From Plantago elongata (Eukaryota; Streptophyta; Magnoliopsida; Lamiales; Plantaginaceae), in assembly GCA_036897095.1 (NCBI GenBank), contig JAYMSP010001329.1:1-33312 (forward strand): a DNA stretch of 33,312 nucleotides. The letters run 5' to 3'. A program made the position numbers and the translations under genes. The notes under the pieces are model-generated. The model made no database searches, was not told the origin of the DNA, and worked only from the letters and a program-made list of their open reading frames with translations. Shown one piece after another: positions 14,515 through 25,565 of this stretch (position 1 is its first letter; the number at the start of each line of letters is the position of its first letter).

Positions 14515-16855
14515 ATAGGCCTCAGAGCCACAGTTCAAGCTTCCGCAATGAAGAACGCTACTCAGAACAAGCTGGCAAGGGTAGAAGGAACGATGCAGGA
14601 AACAAGGGCTTGCTACAGGAGCTCGTCGCGAAGACCACCGGGAAGGAGGCAGCCTCAGCGACGACTGAAGGAGCACGACCAAGGCGCGCAGCTGAGCTGC
14701 CCGAGGCTGAGAAGACAGCGGCCGCGCACGCGGCCAGCAGGCGAGGAACTGCCGCAGCCCAGGCGGACCAACCCACAGAAGCGACTCCAAAGAAAAGATC
14801 CAGGTAATTTATGTTGCTTCTATAGAAGATAACTATCATAGGGCTTTGAAATTCGCCGGTAGAATGGACGGGATAGACGTGAGAATTCTGGTTGATTGTG
14901 GTGCCACTTTGAATTTTATTGCTGGGGGTATTGCTAGTAAACTGGAAAACCACTAGTCTAAGGTCACCGAACCTATTAAGGTTACCACATGCAGTGGACA
15001 TACATTTGCATGCCACACTAAGCTTAGTGATCATTGATAAGGTCTGGTTTCAAGTTGACCTATTCATCTTACCAACGACAAGTATTGAGGTCATATTTAG
15101 GATGCCTGGCTTGCAAAGGTAAGCCCAGCTACCATCGATTGTAAGTCCCTCTATATGAGAGTCCACTGTGGGGGAAAGGAACGACAACTAAAGGGGTTTG
15201 GACATAACGCTCCACAGAGAACAGATATGTCAGGAGTGCTAAAGGAGATCACCGCAGGAGGAGAGGTGTTCCTGCTGCAAACACCAACTGTCAAAGACAC
15301 TGGAACGGTACATGATACGGCTCGACAATGGGATCTGGCTAATCTATTAGCGGCATTTGAAGATGTCACAAGTACCCCTAGCACATTACTACCACGGCGC
15401 GAGTTCGATCATAGGATACAACTAGTAGACGAAAAGGTACCGGTTAAGGTAGCACCATATAAGAATGCACACTTCCAGAAGAATGAGATTGAAACAGGTG
15501 CAAGAGATACTAGTAGTTGGGCTTATTCGCTACAATAGTAGTCCCTTTTCTTCTCAGGTTCTTCTGGTGAAAAAGAAAGATGGTACTTGGAGATTCTGCA
15601 CTGACAGTTTTCCAATACCTATCATATCTGACATGCTTGATGAACTACACGACGCAAGCTTATTCACTAAGCTAGACTTAAGAGCCGGATACCACCAGAT
15701 CAGAGTCCATCCAGAGGACGTTCACAAGACAACATTCAGGACTCACAACGGTCACTACGAGTATTTGGTTATGCCCTTTTGATTATGCAACGCACCATCC
15801 ACCTTACAGGCTGCCATGAACCACGTCTTTCTACCATACCTTCGGAAGTTTGTCTTGGTCTTCTTCGACGACATCTTGGTGTACAGTTCTAGATGGGAAC
15901 AACATATGGAACATCTCAAGGTGGTGTTCGAGATACTGAGGGCCAACCAATTTGTCGTCATACCGTCAAAGTGTTTGTTCGGAGAACAAGAGGTGGAGTA
16001 CCTAGGGCACTTCATATCTTAGGAGGGCGTTCATGTAGATGAAAGGAAGATCGAAGCTCTGCGCGATTGGCCGGTGCCCAAAATAGTGACAGAACTACGA
16101 AGGTTCCTTGGCCTAGGAAACTACTAAAGGAAGTTCTGCAAAGGATATGGAACCATTACAAAACCTTTGACAGCACTCACCAAGAAGGGCCAATTCCAGT
16201 GGAACGAAGAAGTCCAAACAGGTTCAAAATCATGGCGATCTTGGAGGCAGTCCGAGTGTGGCGACCCTATCTGCTAGGTCGCATGTTCAAAATCATTATC
16301 GACAAAAGAAGCCTGAGACATCTGCTACAACAGAAAATAGGAACCACATAATATCATAAATGGATCGCAAAGCTCATGGGATACGAATACGAGATCACCT
16401 ACAGGTCAGGGCGAGAGAACCAGGCAGCAGATGCTCTATATCGGAGAGATCCACCTGAGGAAGCGCTCTAGGCACTCTCATCACCAATAGCCAGAATATG
16501 GGATGAGATCGCTAAAGCTACCAAGAAGGAGGACAAGCTGGGACCTCTACTCCGGCGATGGGAACAGGGTGACAAGATCCCAGCTAAGTACGGGTTGCGA
16601 CAAGGGTGTTTGACCTATCTCGGACAAACCATAGTACCTAAGGGGAACCTCAGGCTACAGATACTTGAAGAGTTCCATGCATCTGCATTTGGAGGGCATT
16701 CGGGAGTACTATGAACCAACAAGAGGATTTTAGGAGTCTTTCACTAGAGGGGCATTCTGAGAGATGTAAAATGATTCACACAAGAGTGTGAAGTATGTCA
16801 AAGGAACAAGAGCGATTGTCGAAAGCCGACAGGACTACTTAACCCACTGCAAATC
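14515..16855 (+). pseudogene. Element I gypsy polyprotein: short gag start, protease, RT, RNase H, integrase N-terminus
   Basis: This is a decayed plus-strand pol. After a short gag-like N-terminus (NKLARVEGTMQE) there is no capsid or zinc knuckle; sequence passes straight to an aspartic protease (ILVDCGATLNFI, with DSG changed to DCG, about 14885). Reverse transcriptase follows ([39 protein letters not shown], about 15540-16022); a stretch after FCTD is deleted compared with element III. RNase H (16060-16450) lacks about 0.2 kb. The H2C2 integrase zinc finger (FHASAFGGHSG, CEVCQRNKSD) lies at about 16670-16840. Stops and frameshifts are many, for example at 15781 and 16021. The frame resumes at 20302 after the element II insertion. 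Confidence 0.9.
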
Positions 16856-17429
16856 TGTTAGGATGTTGTTTTGACGATCCGCGAATAAACAAGAAAGAAG
16901 AGCGAATTAAGTAAATACTAACCCGTAGATGCTGAAATGGAAGTAGATGGCACATGTGGATCACCTCTAACCGTTAGGTTAGCACGAATAGAGAAGAGGG
17001 GAGGGAGTTCGCACTTTAGGAGAGTCTAAAACGGTACACGCTTTCAACGGTGAGTCTATTCATCAATTATAAACTGATTATGGTTAAGCCCAAATGGTCC
17101 TATTTATACTTGTTACCTGACAGAGATTTTAGGTAATCAAGTAAGCTAAAGGAAATAAAAGATATGTTAGAATCTGAATAAGATCTGCAACAATCTATTG
17201 TTACCTAACAAGAGACTTATTCTATGCATAAGAGACTCCTACAGATACTCTGCCTTTATTCTCTGACTTGCTAATCAAGACAGAATCTAATATGCTTAAA
17301 ATAAGAAAAAGAGATATGTTTGGAGGATTCTGGAGATCTTTTAGTTTATTCTTCCCGTCACCAGGCTTTAGCCAGATTAGGCCCAGGTATGACGTACTAG
17401 CGTTGGGCTCGATAATTCGAGGTCCAACA
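16856..17429 (-). repeat. 3' LTR of element II
   Basis: It is bounded by TGTTAGG on the left and CCAACA on the right in plus-strand reading. It lacks about 20 bases (around GGTGGCTACACG) that the partner LTR keeps near 19905. TATAAATAGGACC is readable on the minus strand near 17100. It abuts the AAATC target duplication. Confidence 0.9.
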
Positions 17430-17443
17430 ATACCCTCCCCTTA

Positions 17444-19633
17444 AAATGGACCTTGTCCTCAAGGTCCTTCCGGGACGAGCTGTCCCCCCAAGTAGTTGCA
17501 GTCGTCTTCATCTCAGGTGAATTGACCGCCTTGGTGGGATCTTCAGGTAGAGCCGAAGATCGACTCCTCTTTATGTCGCGTCCTGGTTCCCTGTCAGCTT
17601 TGACCCTTTCCCCCTTGTGCCACAACACATGGCTGCAATTCATGAGTATAGGGTCTTCCCACTTTTTCCCTACACCCTTAAGGAGCACCTTCTCCCCATT
17701 GCCCCAGATAGTCATGGTCATCCTCTTAACGTCCTAGAGTATCGAACTTACCAATTCCATCCAATCCATCCCCAAAATAACATCGATTCCTGGATCAAAA
17801 ATCGGAACATCAAAGAGAGTCATAGAGAAGCGGACTCCCTGGATGGTGACAGGTACCTGTTTGTAGTGCTGAGTGCAGCGAACCTTGTGCCCACTGGCTG
17901 ATCGGACCAAATACTGCTTATCTGTGCTTCCTTCCGGCCATTCCAACTTTTCCACTAGAGCTTGGTCGATGAAACTCAGGCTGGCTCCACTGTCGACTAC
18001 GATTCGGACATACTGTTGTCCTAGCCCTGTCTCGAACTTCATTGCCCTAGGGCTAGGGCTTGATGTGATATCAGCATGTTGAAGTCGACTATCTCCTTAG
18101 TGTCGGAGTCGACGGCTTCGACTTCTACTCCCTTCCTGTGTTCATCTGCCTCAGTAGTCAAGACGAGGGCCTTCGCATTCTTGCAAATGTGATTAAAGGT
18201 GTACCTTTCATCACAGGTAAAGCATAGCCCAGCCGCTCAACGGCGACGGATGTCATCCTCGGCTAAACGGAAGTTGGTACTTTTCCGGGCCTTCTCAGCA
18301 GCAGATACATGTATTAAAGTAGTAGCTGGTGGAATTCGATTACCTGTAGTTTTGACTGGAGTAGTAGGCGTGCCCTTAGTCATCCTTAGCTGCGCATCCT
18401 TCTGTGCAGCCAGTTCCACGGCTTCCAGTTAGCTTTGGGGTCTCCACATCCTTAGCACATAAGAGAGCTCTGCCTTCCATCCGGCCATGAAATTTCCTAG
18501 CAAGATGCTAGGCGGCCAGTCTAGTACCTGACTCATGAGGCGTTCAAACTCCCTCAGGTAGTCTCTGAAGGTTCCAGTCTGCTTGAGGTGACTTATAGCC
18601 TCATTAGCATCTTCCAGCGTAGCAGTCCTGAACCGTATCAAGATCTCCTTCTTGAAGTGTAGCCAGGAATCAAGAGGATAGCTAGTTACCTGGTTATACC
18701 AGCGCCATCAGCTGCGTGCTTCTCCTTCCAGGTAGTAAGATGCCAGTTGCACCTGTTCCCCGCTCCCCGTCCCTTGAAACTAACAGCATTGCTCAACCTT
18801 GTCCACCCAGTTGAGCACATCCTCTCCAGAAAATTTTGGGAACTCAATACGAATTCCTATGGACCATGGTTCCTCATCCCATGATAACTACCCCTTAGAT
18901 TTGGCGATCGTACCTGGTAGCATTCGTCTGGCTCATAATCCATCCTACCCTTTGGTCTATAGGTAGTTCTTAGCTCAAGTGATCGAATGGGTTCCTAGAA
19001 TGGTTCCGGATACTCCATGTGTTTACGGCCTCTCCTTCCCAGAAGCCTCTCTCCCTCGATTTCTTCCTAGAGTGTATCGAAGTTATGATCCACTCCCTCT
19101 TCAGGTGTTTCCGGGTCCTTGTCCGGCTCTTGTTGCTCCCTAGCTTTCTTCCTGGCAATTCGAAGAGCTCTAGCATCCCATGGGTGACACAAAAATTTCT
19201 TTCCCTTAACTGCCCTTTCTTCTTCCGGTTCCAAGTCAAGTTCGCGTGGTCCCTTACCTGAGAATCGTCCTTCCTTTGACGTTTCCCCTTCTTCCAAACC
19301 CTTTCTGTACACACGAATCCGTGGAGATTCTTGCATAACGGGAGCAGTAGTGACTTCGGGGTCGACGCCATCAACGTCGGTAGGGTTCGGTGTGGGGGCC
19401 GTGGGTGCGATTGGAATGCCGCTGGGTGGGGCCGTGTGCGAGACGGGCACGCAGTTGGCCTGCCTGGCTGGCACGATCGACGTGCAGTCGGTGGCTGGGG
19501 TTGGCTTGTCGCCAGCTTCCGCCGCCGCCTTCTACCTCAGGAAGATCGTCTCTAGCATGTCCTTAATCTCCAGGATTGTTTCTTCTAGCCCATCGAGTCT
19601 TTCATGGCTCGACAACGTGGATCTCGTTGACAT
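17444..19633 (-). pseudogene. Element II gag and aspartic protease
   Basis: The start ATG is probably at 19631-19633 (MSTRSTLSSHERLDGLEE, a coiled-coil-like start). A Pro/Thr-rich linker follows, then a gypsy gag capsid region with FPKFSGEDVLNWVDKVEQ and FRDYLREFERLM (about 18430-18850), and a zinc knuckle GLCFTCDERYTFNHICK near 18190-18240. A retroviral-type protease is at 17734-18042 (IVVDSGASLSFIDQALVEK, VILGMDWM), with the catalytic DSG intact. After the protease only a short tail remains before the polypurine tract. Several in-frame stops and frameshifts make it inactive now. Gag packages RNA; the protease matures it. Confidence 0.9.
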
Positions 19634-19703
19634 CTTGCCATGGAGTGATTAGATTACTAATTCGAAAACGTAGTAGAAATCCACAACCGGCTCTGAGGCC
19701 AAG

Positions 19704-20296
19704 TGTTGGGATGTTATTTTGACGATCAACGAATTAACAAGAATGAAGAGCAAATTAAGTAAATACTAACTCGTAGATGCCGAACTGGAAGTAGATGGCG
19801 CCTGCGGGTCACCTCTAACAATTAGGTTAGCACAAATAGAGAAGAGGGGAGGGAGTTCGCGTTTTAGGAGAGTCTAAAACGGTAAACGCTTTCACGGTGG
19901 CTACACGTTTATTCAACTGTGAGTTTATTCATCAATCATCAACTGATTAGGGTTAAGCCCTAATGGTCCTATTTATACTTGTTACCTGATAGAGATTTTA
20001 GGTAATCAAATAAGCTAAAGGAAATAAAAGATATGTTAGAATCTGAATATGATCTGCAACAATCTAGAGTTACCTAACAAGAGACTTATTCTATGAATTA
20101 GAGACTCCTGCAGATACTCTGTCTTTATTCTCTACTTGCTAATCAAGACAGAATCTAATATGCTTAAAATAAGATGAAGAGATGTGTTTGGGAGACTCTG
20201 GAGATCTTCCAGGTTATTCTTCCCGTCAGCAGGCTTTTGGCGGATTAGGCCAAGTATGGCGTACTAGTGTTGGGCTCGATAATTCGAGGTCCAACA
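19704..20296 (-). repeat. 5' LTR of element II
   Basis: TGTTGGGATG to GGTCCAACA in plus-strand reading, 593 bases. It pairs with the LTR at 16856-17429, and the same LTR type is at 21658-22251 in the opposite orientation. It is followed by the AAATC target duplication at 20297. Confidence 0.92.
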
Positions 20297-20458
20297 AAAT
20301 CCCAGAACAAATATGGACTGATGTTTCCAAGGACTTTATCACAGGTTTACCCAAGTCAAGAAGAAAGTACACCATCCTAGTTGTTGTGGATAGAATGTCC
20401 AAATATGCTCATTTCATATCATTGAGTCACCCGTACATGTCCAAATATGCTCAGCCAC
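20297..20458 (+). pseudogene. Element I integrase core, resumed after element II
   Basis: The frame continues from the left flank: [20 protein letters not shown], then [15 protein letters not shown], the first part of the gypsy integrase catalytic core (the Asp of DFITGLP is the usual first catalytic residue). It breaks off near 20436 with a repeated stretch of 17 bases and then joins gag of element IV at 20459. The remaining integrase and the 3' LTR are missing. Confidence 0.9.
20437..20453 (+). repeat. 17-base duplicated filler at the palindrome junction
   Basis: ATGTCCAAATATGCTCA at 20395-20411 is repeated exactly at 20437-20453. The second copy sits between the end of recognisable integrase and the start of element IV gag at 20459. 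Confidence 0.85.
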
Positions 20459-21657
20459 ATCCTCTTGATTCCTAGTTACACTTCAAAAAGGGATCTTGAT
20501 GCGGTTCGGGAGTGCTACGCTGGAAGATGCTAATGAAGCTATGAGTCTCCTCAAGCAGACTGGAACCTTCAGAGACTACCTGAGGGAGTTTGAACGCCTC
20601 ATGAGTCAGGTACCGGACTGGCCGCCTAACGCCTTGCTTGGAAATTTCATGGCCGGATTGAAGGCAGAGCTCTCTTATAAGCTAAGGATGTGGAGACCCT
20701 AAAGCTTACAGGAAGCTGTGGAACTGGCTGCACGGAAGGATGAGCAGCTAAGGATGACTAAGGGCACGCCTACTGCTCCGGTCAAAACTACAGGTAATCG
20801 AATTCCACCAGCTACTACTTTAATACATGTATTTGCTGCTGAGAAGGCCCGGACAAGTACCAACTTCCGTTTGGCCAAGGATGAAATCTGTCACCATCGA
20901 GCGGCTGGGCTATGCTTCACCTGTAATGAAAGGTACACCTTTAATCACATTTGCAAGAAGGGGGTAGAAATCGAAGTTGTCGACTCCGACACTGAGGAGA
21001 TAGTCGACTTCAACATGCTGAGATCACAGCAAGCCCTAGGGACAATGAAGTTCGAGGCAGGTCTAGGACAACATTATGTCCGAATCCTAGTCGACAGTGG
21101 AGCCAGTCTGAATTTCATCGACTAAGCTTTAGTGGAAAAGCTGGGATGGCCGGAAGGAAGCACGGATAAGCAGTACTGGGTCCGATCAGCCAATGGGCAC
21201 AAGGTTCGCTGCACTTAACACTACAAACAGGTACCTGTCACCATCCAGGGAGTCCGCTTCTCTATGACTCTCTTTGATGTTCCGATTTCTGATCCAGGAA
21301 TCGATGTTATTTTGGGGATGGATTGGATGGAATTGGTAAGTCTGATACTCAGGGACGTTAAGAGGATGACCATGACCATCTGGGGCAACGGGGAGAAGGT
21401 GCTCCTTAAGGGTGTAGGGAAAAAGTGGGAAGACCCTATACTAATGAATTGCAGCCATGGGTTGTGGCACAATGGGGCAAGGCTCAAAGTTGACAGGGAG
21501 CCAGGAGGCGACATAAAGAGGAGTCGATCTGCGGATCTACCTGAAGATCTCCCCAAGGCGGTCAATTCACCTGAGTTGAAGACGACTGCAACTACTTGGG
21601 GGGACAGCTCGTCCCGGAAGGACCTTGGGGACAAGGTCCGTTTTAAGGGGAGGGTAT
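20459..21657 (+). pseudogene. Element IV gag C-terminal part and protease (inverted copy of element II)
   Basis: The sequence is collinear with element II from the middle of the capsid onward: FRDYLREFERLMSQVPDW, zinc knuckle GLCFTCNERYTFNHICKK (about 20908-20960), protease ILVDSGASLNFID (about 21085-21125) and VILGMDWMEL (about 21307), then the tail and polypurine tract TTAAGGGGAGGGTAT before the LTR at 21658. Stops occur at 20701, 21123 and 21218. The 5' LTR, primer site and N-terminal half of gag are absent because the copy starts at the inversion junction. Confidence 0.9.
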
Positions 21658-22251
21658 TGTTGGACCTCGAATTATTGAGCCCAACGCTAGTACGCCATAC
21701 CTGGGCCTAATCCGCCTAAAGCCTGTTGACGGCAAGAATTACCTAAAAGATCTCCAGAATCTCCCAAACATATCTCTTTATATTATTTAAGCATATTAGA
21801 CTATGTCTTGATTAGCAAGTCAGAGAATAAAGGCAGAGTATCTGCAAGAGTCTCTTATTCATAGAATAAGTCTCTTGTTAGGTAATTCTAGATTGTTGCA
21901 GATCTTATTCAAATTCTAACATATCTTTTATTTCCTTTAGCTTACTTGATTACCTAAAATCTCTATCAGGTAACAAGTATAAATAGGACCATTAGGGTTT
22001 AACCATAATCAATTGATGATTGATGAATAAACTCACCATTGAATAAACGTGTAGCCACCGTGAAAGCGTGTACCATTTTAGACTCTCCTAAACCGTAAAC
22101 TCCCTCCCCTCTTCTCTATTCGTGCAAACCTAACGGTTAGAGGTGATCCGCATGCGCCATCTACTTCCAGTTCGGTATCTACGGGTTAGTATTTACTTAA
22201 TTCGCTCTTCTTTCTTGCTAATTTGTGAATCGTCAAAACAACATCCCAACA
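21658..22251 (+). repeat. 3' LTR of element IV
   Basis: TGTTGGACCTCG to CATCCCAACA, 594 bases, with TATAAATAG at about 21978-21986 and a polypurine tract just upstream. It is the inverted counterpart of 16856-17429. It abuts integrase sequence of element III at 22252. Confidence 0.92.
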
Positions 22252-24800
22252 TACTTCCAGTGGTTAAGTAGTCCTGCCGGCTTTCGGCAATCGCTCTTGT
22301 TCCTTTGACATACTTCGCACTCTTGTATGAACCTTTTTACATCTATCAGAATGCCCCTCCAGTGAAAGACTCCTGAAATCCTCTTGTTGGTTCGTAGTAC
22401 TCCCGAATGCCCTCCAAATGCAGATGCATGGAACTCTTCTAGTATATGTAGCCTGAGGTTCCCGGTAGGTACTATGGTTCGTCCGATATAGGTCAGACAC
22501 CCTTGTCGCAACCCGTACTTAGCTGGGATCTTGTTTCCCTGTTCCCATCACCGGAGTAGAGGTCCCAGCTTGTCATCCTTCTTGGTAGCTTCAACGATCT
22601 CCTCCCATATTCCGGCTATTGGTGATGAGTGTGCCTGGAGCGCTTCCTCAGCCGAGATAGAGCATCTGCTGCCTGGTTCTCTCGCTCTGACCTGTAGGTG
22701 ATCTCGTAATCGTATCCTATGAGCTTTGCCACCCACTTCTGTTGTTCTGTGGTTCCTATTTTCTGTTCTAGCAGATGTCTCAGGCTTCTTTGGTCGGTAA
22801 TGATTTTGAACCTGCAACCTAGCAGTTATGGTCGCCACACTCGGACTGCCTCCACGATCGCCATTATTTCTTTCTCATAAATCGACCACGATCCCCGGTC
22901 AGGCCAAGGTCCTTGCTGAGGTAGGCTATCGACCGTCCCCTTTGGACAAGTACATAACCGATCCCAAATTCCGAGGCATCGATTTCAATCACAAATTCTT
23001 CTTGAAAGTTGGGTATAGCGAGTATCGATGTCGAGCTCATGGCTATCTTGAGTGCTTCAAAAGTTGTTTGGGCTTCTTCGTTCCACTGGAATTGGCCCTT
23101 CTTGGTGAGTGATGTCAAAGGTTTTGTAATGGTTCCATATCCTTTGCAGAACTTCCTGTAGTAGTTTCCTAGGCCATGGAACCCTCGTAGTTCTGTCACT
23201 GTTTTGGGCACCGGCCAGTCGCGCAGAGCTTCGATCTTCCTTTCATCTACACGAACGCCCTCCTAAGATATGAAGTGCCCTCGGTACTCCACCTCTTGTT
23301 CTCCGAACAAACACTTTGACGGTATGACGACAAATTGGTTGGCCCTCAGTATCTCGAACACCACCTTGAGGTGTTCCATATGTTGTTCCCATCCAGAACT
23401 GTACACCAAGATGTCGTCGAAGAAGACCAAGATAAACTTCCGAATGTATGATCAAAAGACGTGGTTCATGGCAGCCTGGAAGGTGGATGGTGCATTGCAT
23501 AATCCAAAGGGCATAACCAAATACTCGTAGTGACCGTTGTGAGCCCTGAAAGCTGTCTTGTGAACGTCCTCTAGATGGACTCTGATCTGGTGGTATCCGG
23601 CTCTTAAGTTTAGCTTAGTGAATAAGCTTGCACCGTGTAGTTCATCAAGCATGTCAGATACAGTAGGTATTGGAAAATTGTCCTTGATAGTGGCCTTGTT
23701 CAACGCTCGGTAGTCAGTGCAGAATCGCCAAGTACCATCTTTCTTTTTCACCATAAGAACTGGAGAAGAAAAGAGACTACTGCTGTAGCGAATAAGCCCT
23801 GCTCCTAGTATCTCTTGCACTTGTTTCTCAATTTCATTCTTCTGGAAGTGTGCATACCTATATGGTGCTACCTTAACTGGTACCTTCTCGTCTACTAGTT
23901 GTATCCTATGATCGAACTCGTGTCGTGGTGGTAATGTGCTAGGGGTACTTGTGACATCTTCGAATGCCGCTAGTAGATTAGCCAGATCCCGTTGTCGAGC
24001 CGTATCATGTACCGTTCCGGTGCCTTTGACGGTTGGTGTTTGCAACAGGAAGACCTCTCCTCCTGTGGTGATCTCCTTTAGCACTCCTGTCATATCTGTT
24101 CTATGTGGAGCGTTATGTCCAAACCCCTTCAGCAGTCGTTCCCTTCCCCCACAGTGGACTGTCATACAGAGGGACTTACAATCGATGGTAGCTGGGCTTA
24201 CCTTTGCAAGCCAGGGCATCCCAAATATGACCTCAATACTTGTCGTTGGTAAGACGAATAGGTCAACATGAACCTGACCTTATCAATGATCACCGAAACT
24301 TGGCTAAGCTTAGTGTGGCATGCCAATGTATGTCCACTGCCTGTGGTGACCTTAATAGGTTCGGTGACCTTAGACAAGTAGTTTTTCAGTTTACTAGCAA
24401 TACCCTCAGCAATAAAATTCAAAGTGACCACTATCAAAAAGAATTCTCACGTCTATCCCCTCCATTCTACCGAGGAATTTCAAACCCCTATGATAGTTAT
24501 CCTCTATAGATGAAACAAAAATCACCTGTACCGCTTCCTTGGAGTCGACTTCGGTGGGTTGGTCCGCCTGGGCTGCGGTCGTTCCTCGCCTACTGGCCGC
24601 ATGCGCGGATGCTGTCTTCTTGGCCTCGGGCGGCTCGGCTGCACGCCTTGGCGGTGCTCCTTCAGTCGTCGCGGAGGCTGACTCCTTCCTAGTGGTCTTC
24701 GCGACGAGCTTCTGTAGCAAGCCCTTGATTTCCTGCATCGTTCCTTCTACCCTTGCCAGCTTGTTCGGAGTAGCGTTCATCGTTGCGGAAGCTTGAACTG
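22252..24800 (-). pseudogene. Element III gypsy polyprotein (inverted copy of element I)
   Basis: Read leftwards: short gag start (NKLARVEGTMQEIKGL, about 24740-24790), protease with DSG (ILFDSG, about 24415) and GMPWL-type end at 24219, reverse transcriptase in one open frame of 255 codons (23452-24219; [35 protein letters not shown]), the FFDDILVYS active site about 23400, RNase H (IEIDASEFGIGYVLVQRG, about 22900-23210) and the H2C2 integrase finger (22260-22511; FHASAFGGHSG, CEVCQRNK). As in element I, capsid and zinc knuckle are missing. Frameshifts and stops interrupt it. It keeps RT and RNase H segments that element I has lost. Confidence 0.9.
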
Positions 24801-24816
24801 TGGCTCTGATACCAAT
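24801..24816 (-). other. Primer binding site of element III (initiator Met tRNA)
   Basis: The minus strand reads TTGGTATCAGAGCCA directly after the LTR end, the standard plant retroelement site complementary to the 3' end of initiator-methionine tRNA. Confidence 0.92.
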
Positions 24817-25323
24817 TGTTGGGATGTTATTTTTCCCAACTGTTCCGAACACGAATTAACTGGTAATTCGCTCCCTAAAGCGTTATCAAGAGAATCCTGA
24901 TCACGCATTGAAAGAAAGAGAAGAGTAAATCAATCACAAGAACATCGGTCTTGATACATACTCGCTTTCGCGGTGGCTAACATGTTTATTCAATGGTGAG
25001 TTTATTCATCAATCATCAAATCATCAACTGAGTGATACAACTGGGGTTTCTGATATTTATATCAGAGGTTCCTTCTAGGGTTTACTCTCCGGCCAGGGGC
25101 ATGGTTTACTCTCAGGCCAGGGGCATGTTCTCCTACTTATGGGCCATGGGCCTTTATTACCTAGAGCTACGGTCATAGACCAAATTAACTGAAATAACTG
25201 TCAAAAGTAAATAGGAATCGGACTAATTAATAATAACGCTTATTGAGCTTCCAAACACGCTTTTGGAAGCCACAGCTCGCGCACCCGCTCTGGTCTTGGC
25301 TCTCATCCATTCGACTCCCAACA
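24817..25323 (-). repeat. 5' LTR of element III, complete
   Basis: 507 bases, TGTTGGGAGTCG to CATCCCAACA on the minus strand, with a TATAAATATC promoter motif (plus-strand 25053-25060) and a leader containing CTCTTCTCTTTCTTTC. An adjacent primer binding site confirms the inner edge. Right of 25323 is non-element sequence. Confidence 0.92.
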
Positions 25324-25565
25324 GTTTGATTAACCATAAGTGCCCATATATTCTTAACAAAAACGGGGCAATTTTTTTGATAACTAAAATTAGATATATA
25401 CGCTTAGAAAAATCAGTCATGTTAATAATTAAAATATCTATATTACTAACCAAATGCATTTCTTATGATATTAAAAAATATCAATACTGAATAATCTGGA
25501 CACATATCTCAGTATAACTGTACGTTAATTGTACACAAAATAAATTCACACTTTTATCACAAAAT

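Larger units (their letters stand above)
16856..20296 (-). mobile_element. Element II: structurally complete gag-protease-only LTR element (TR-GAG type)
   Basis: Two LTRs (16856-17429 and 19704-20296) flank an internal part of about 2.3 kb. On the minus strand the order is LTR, primer site CTTGGCCTCAGAGCC (19689-19703), gag, protease, polypurine tract AAGGGGAGGGTAT (about 17430-17442), LTR. The element is bordered by the 5-base target duplication AAATC (16851-16855 and 20297-20301). Removing it and one AAATC restores the pol reading of element I (LNPLQ then IPEQIWTD). There is no reverse transcriptase, RNase H or integrase, so it must have moved using another element's enzymes. Confidence 0.92.
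14066..25296. repeat. Giant imperfect palindrome of nested retroelements
   Basis: The left arm 14066-18679 and right arm 20459-25296 carry the same order of parts in opposite orientation: LTR of I/III, pol of I/III, LTR of II/IV, then protease and the C-terminal half of gag of II/IV. The spacer 18680-20458 (1779 bases) holds the remaining 5' part of element II and the resumed integrase of element I. Arms differ by scattered substitutions and small indels, plus a deletion of about 0.2 kb in the RNase H region of the left arm. Confidence 0.85.

Noticed and set aside
14422..14832. Arg/Pro-rich open frames in several registers on both strands
   Set aside because: This is GC-rich decayed gag linker of element I; the frame shared with element III (NKLARVEGTMQE) is the real one.
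19331..19652. Gly/Val-rich plus-strand frames of 74-100 codons
   Set aside because: They are antisense shadows of the Pro/Thr-rich gag linker of element II.
23270..23530. Plus-strand open frame of 86 codons, also seen inverted at 15755-16015
   Set aside because: Both are antisense to the conserved reverse transcriptase region; their similarity only reflects the palindrome.
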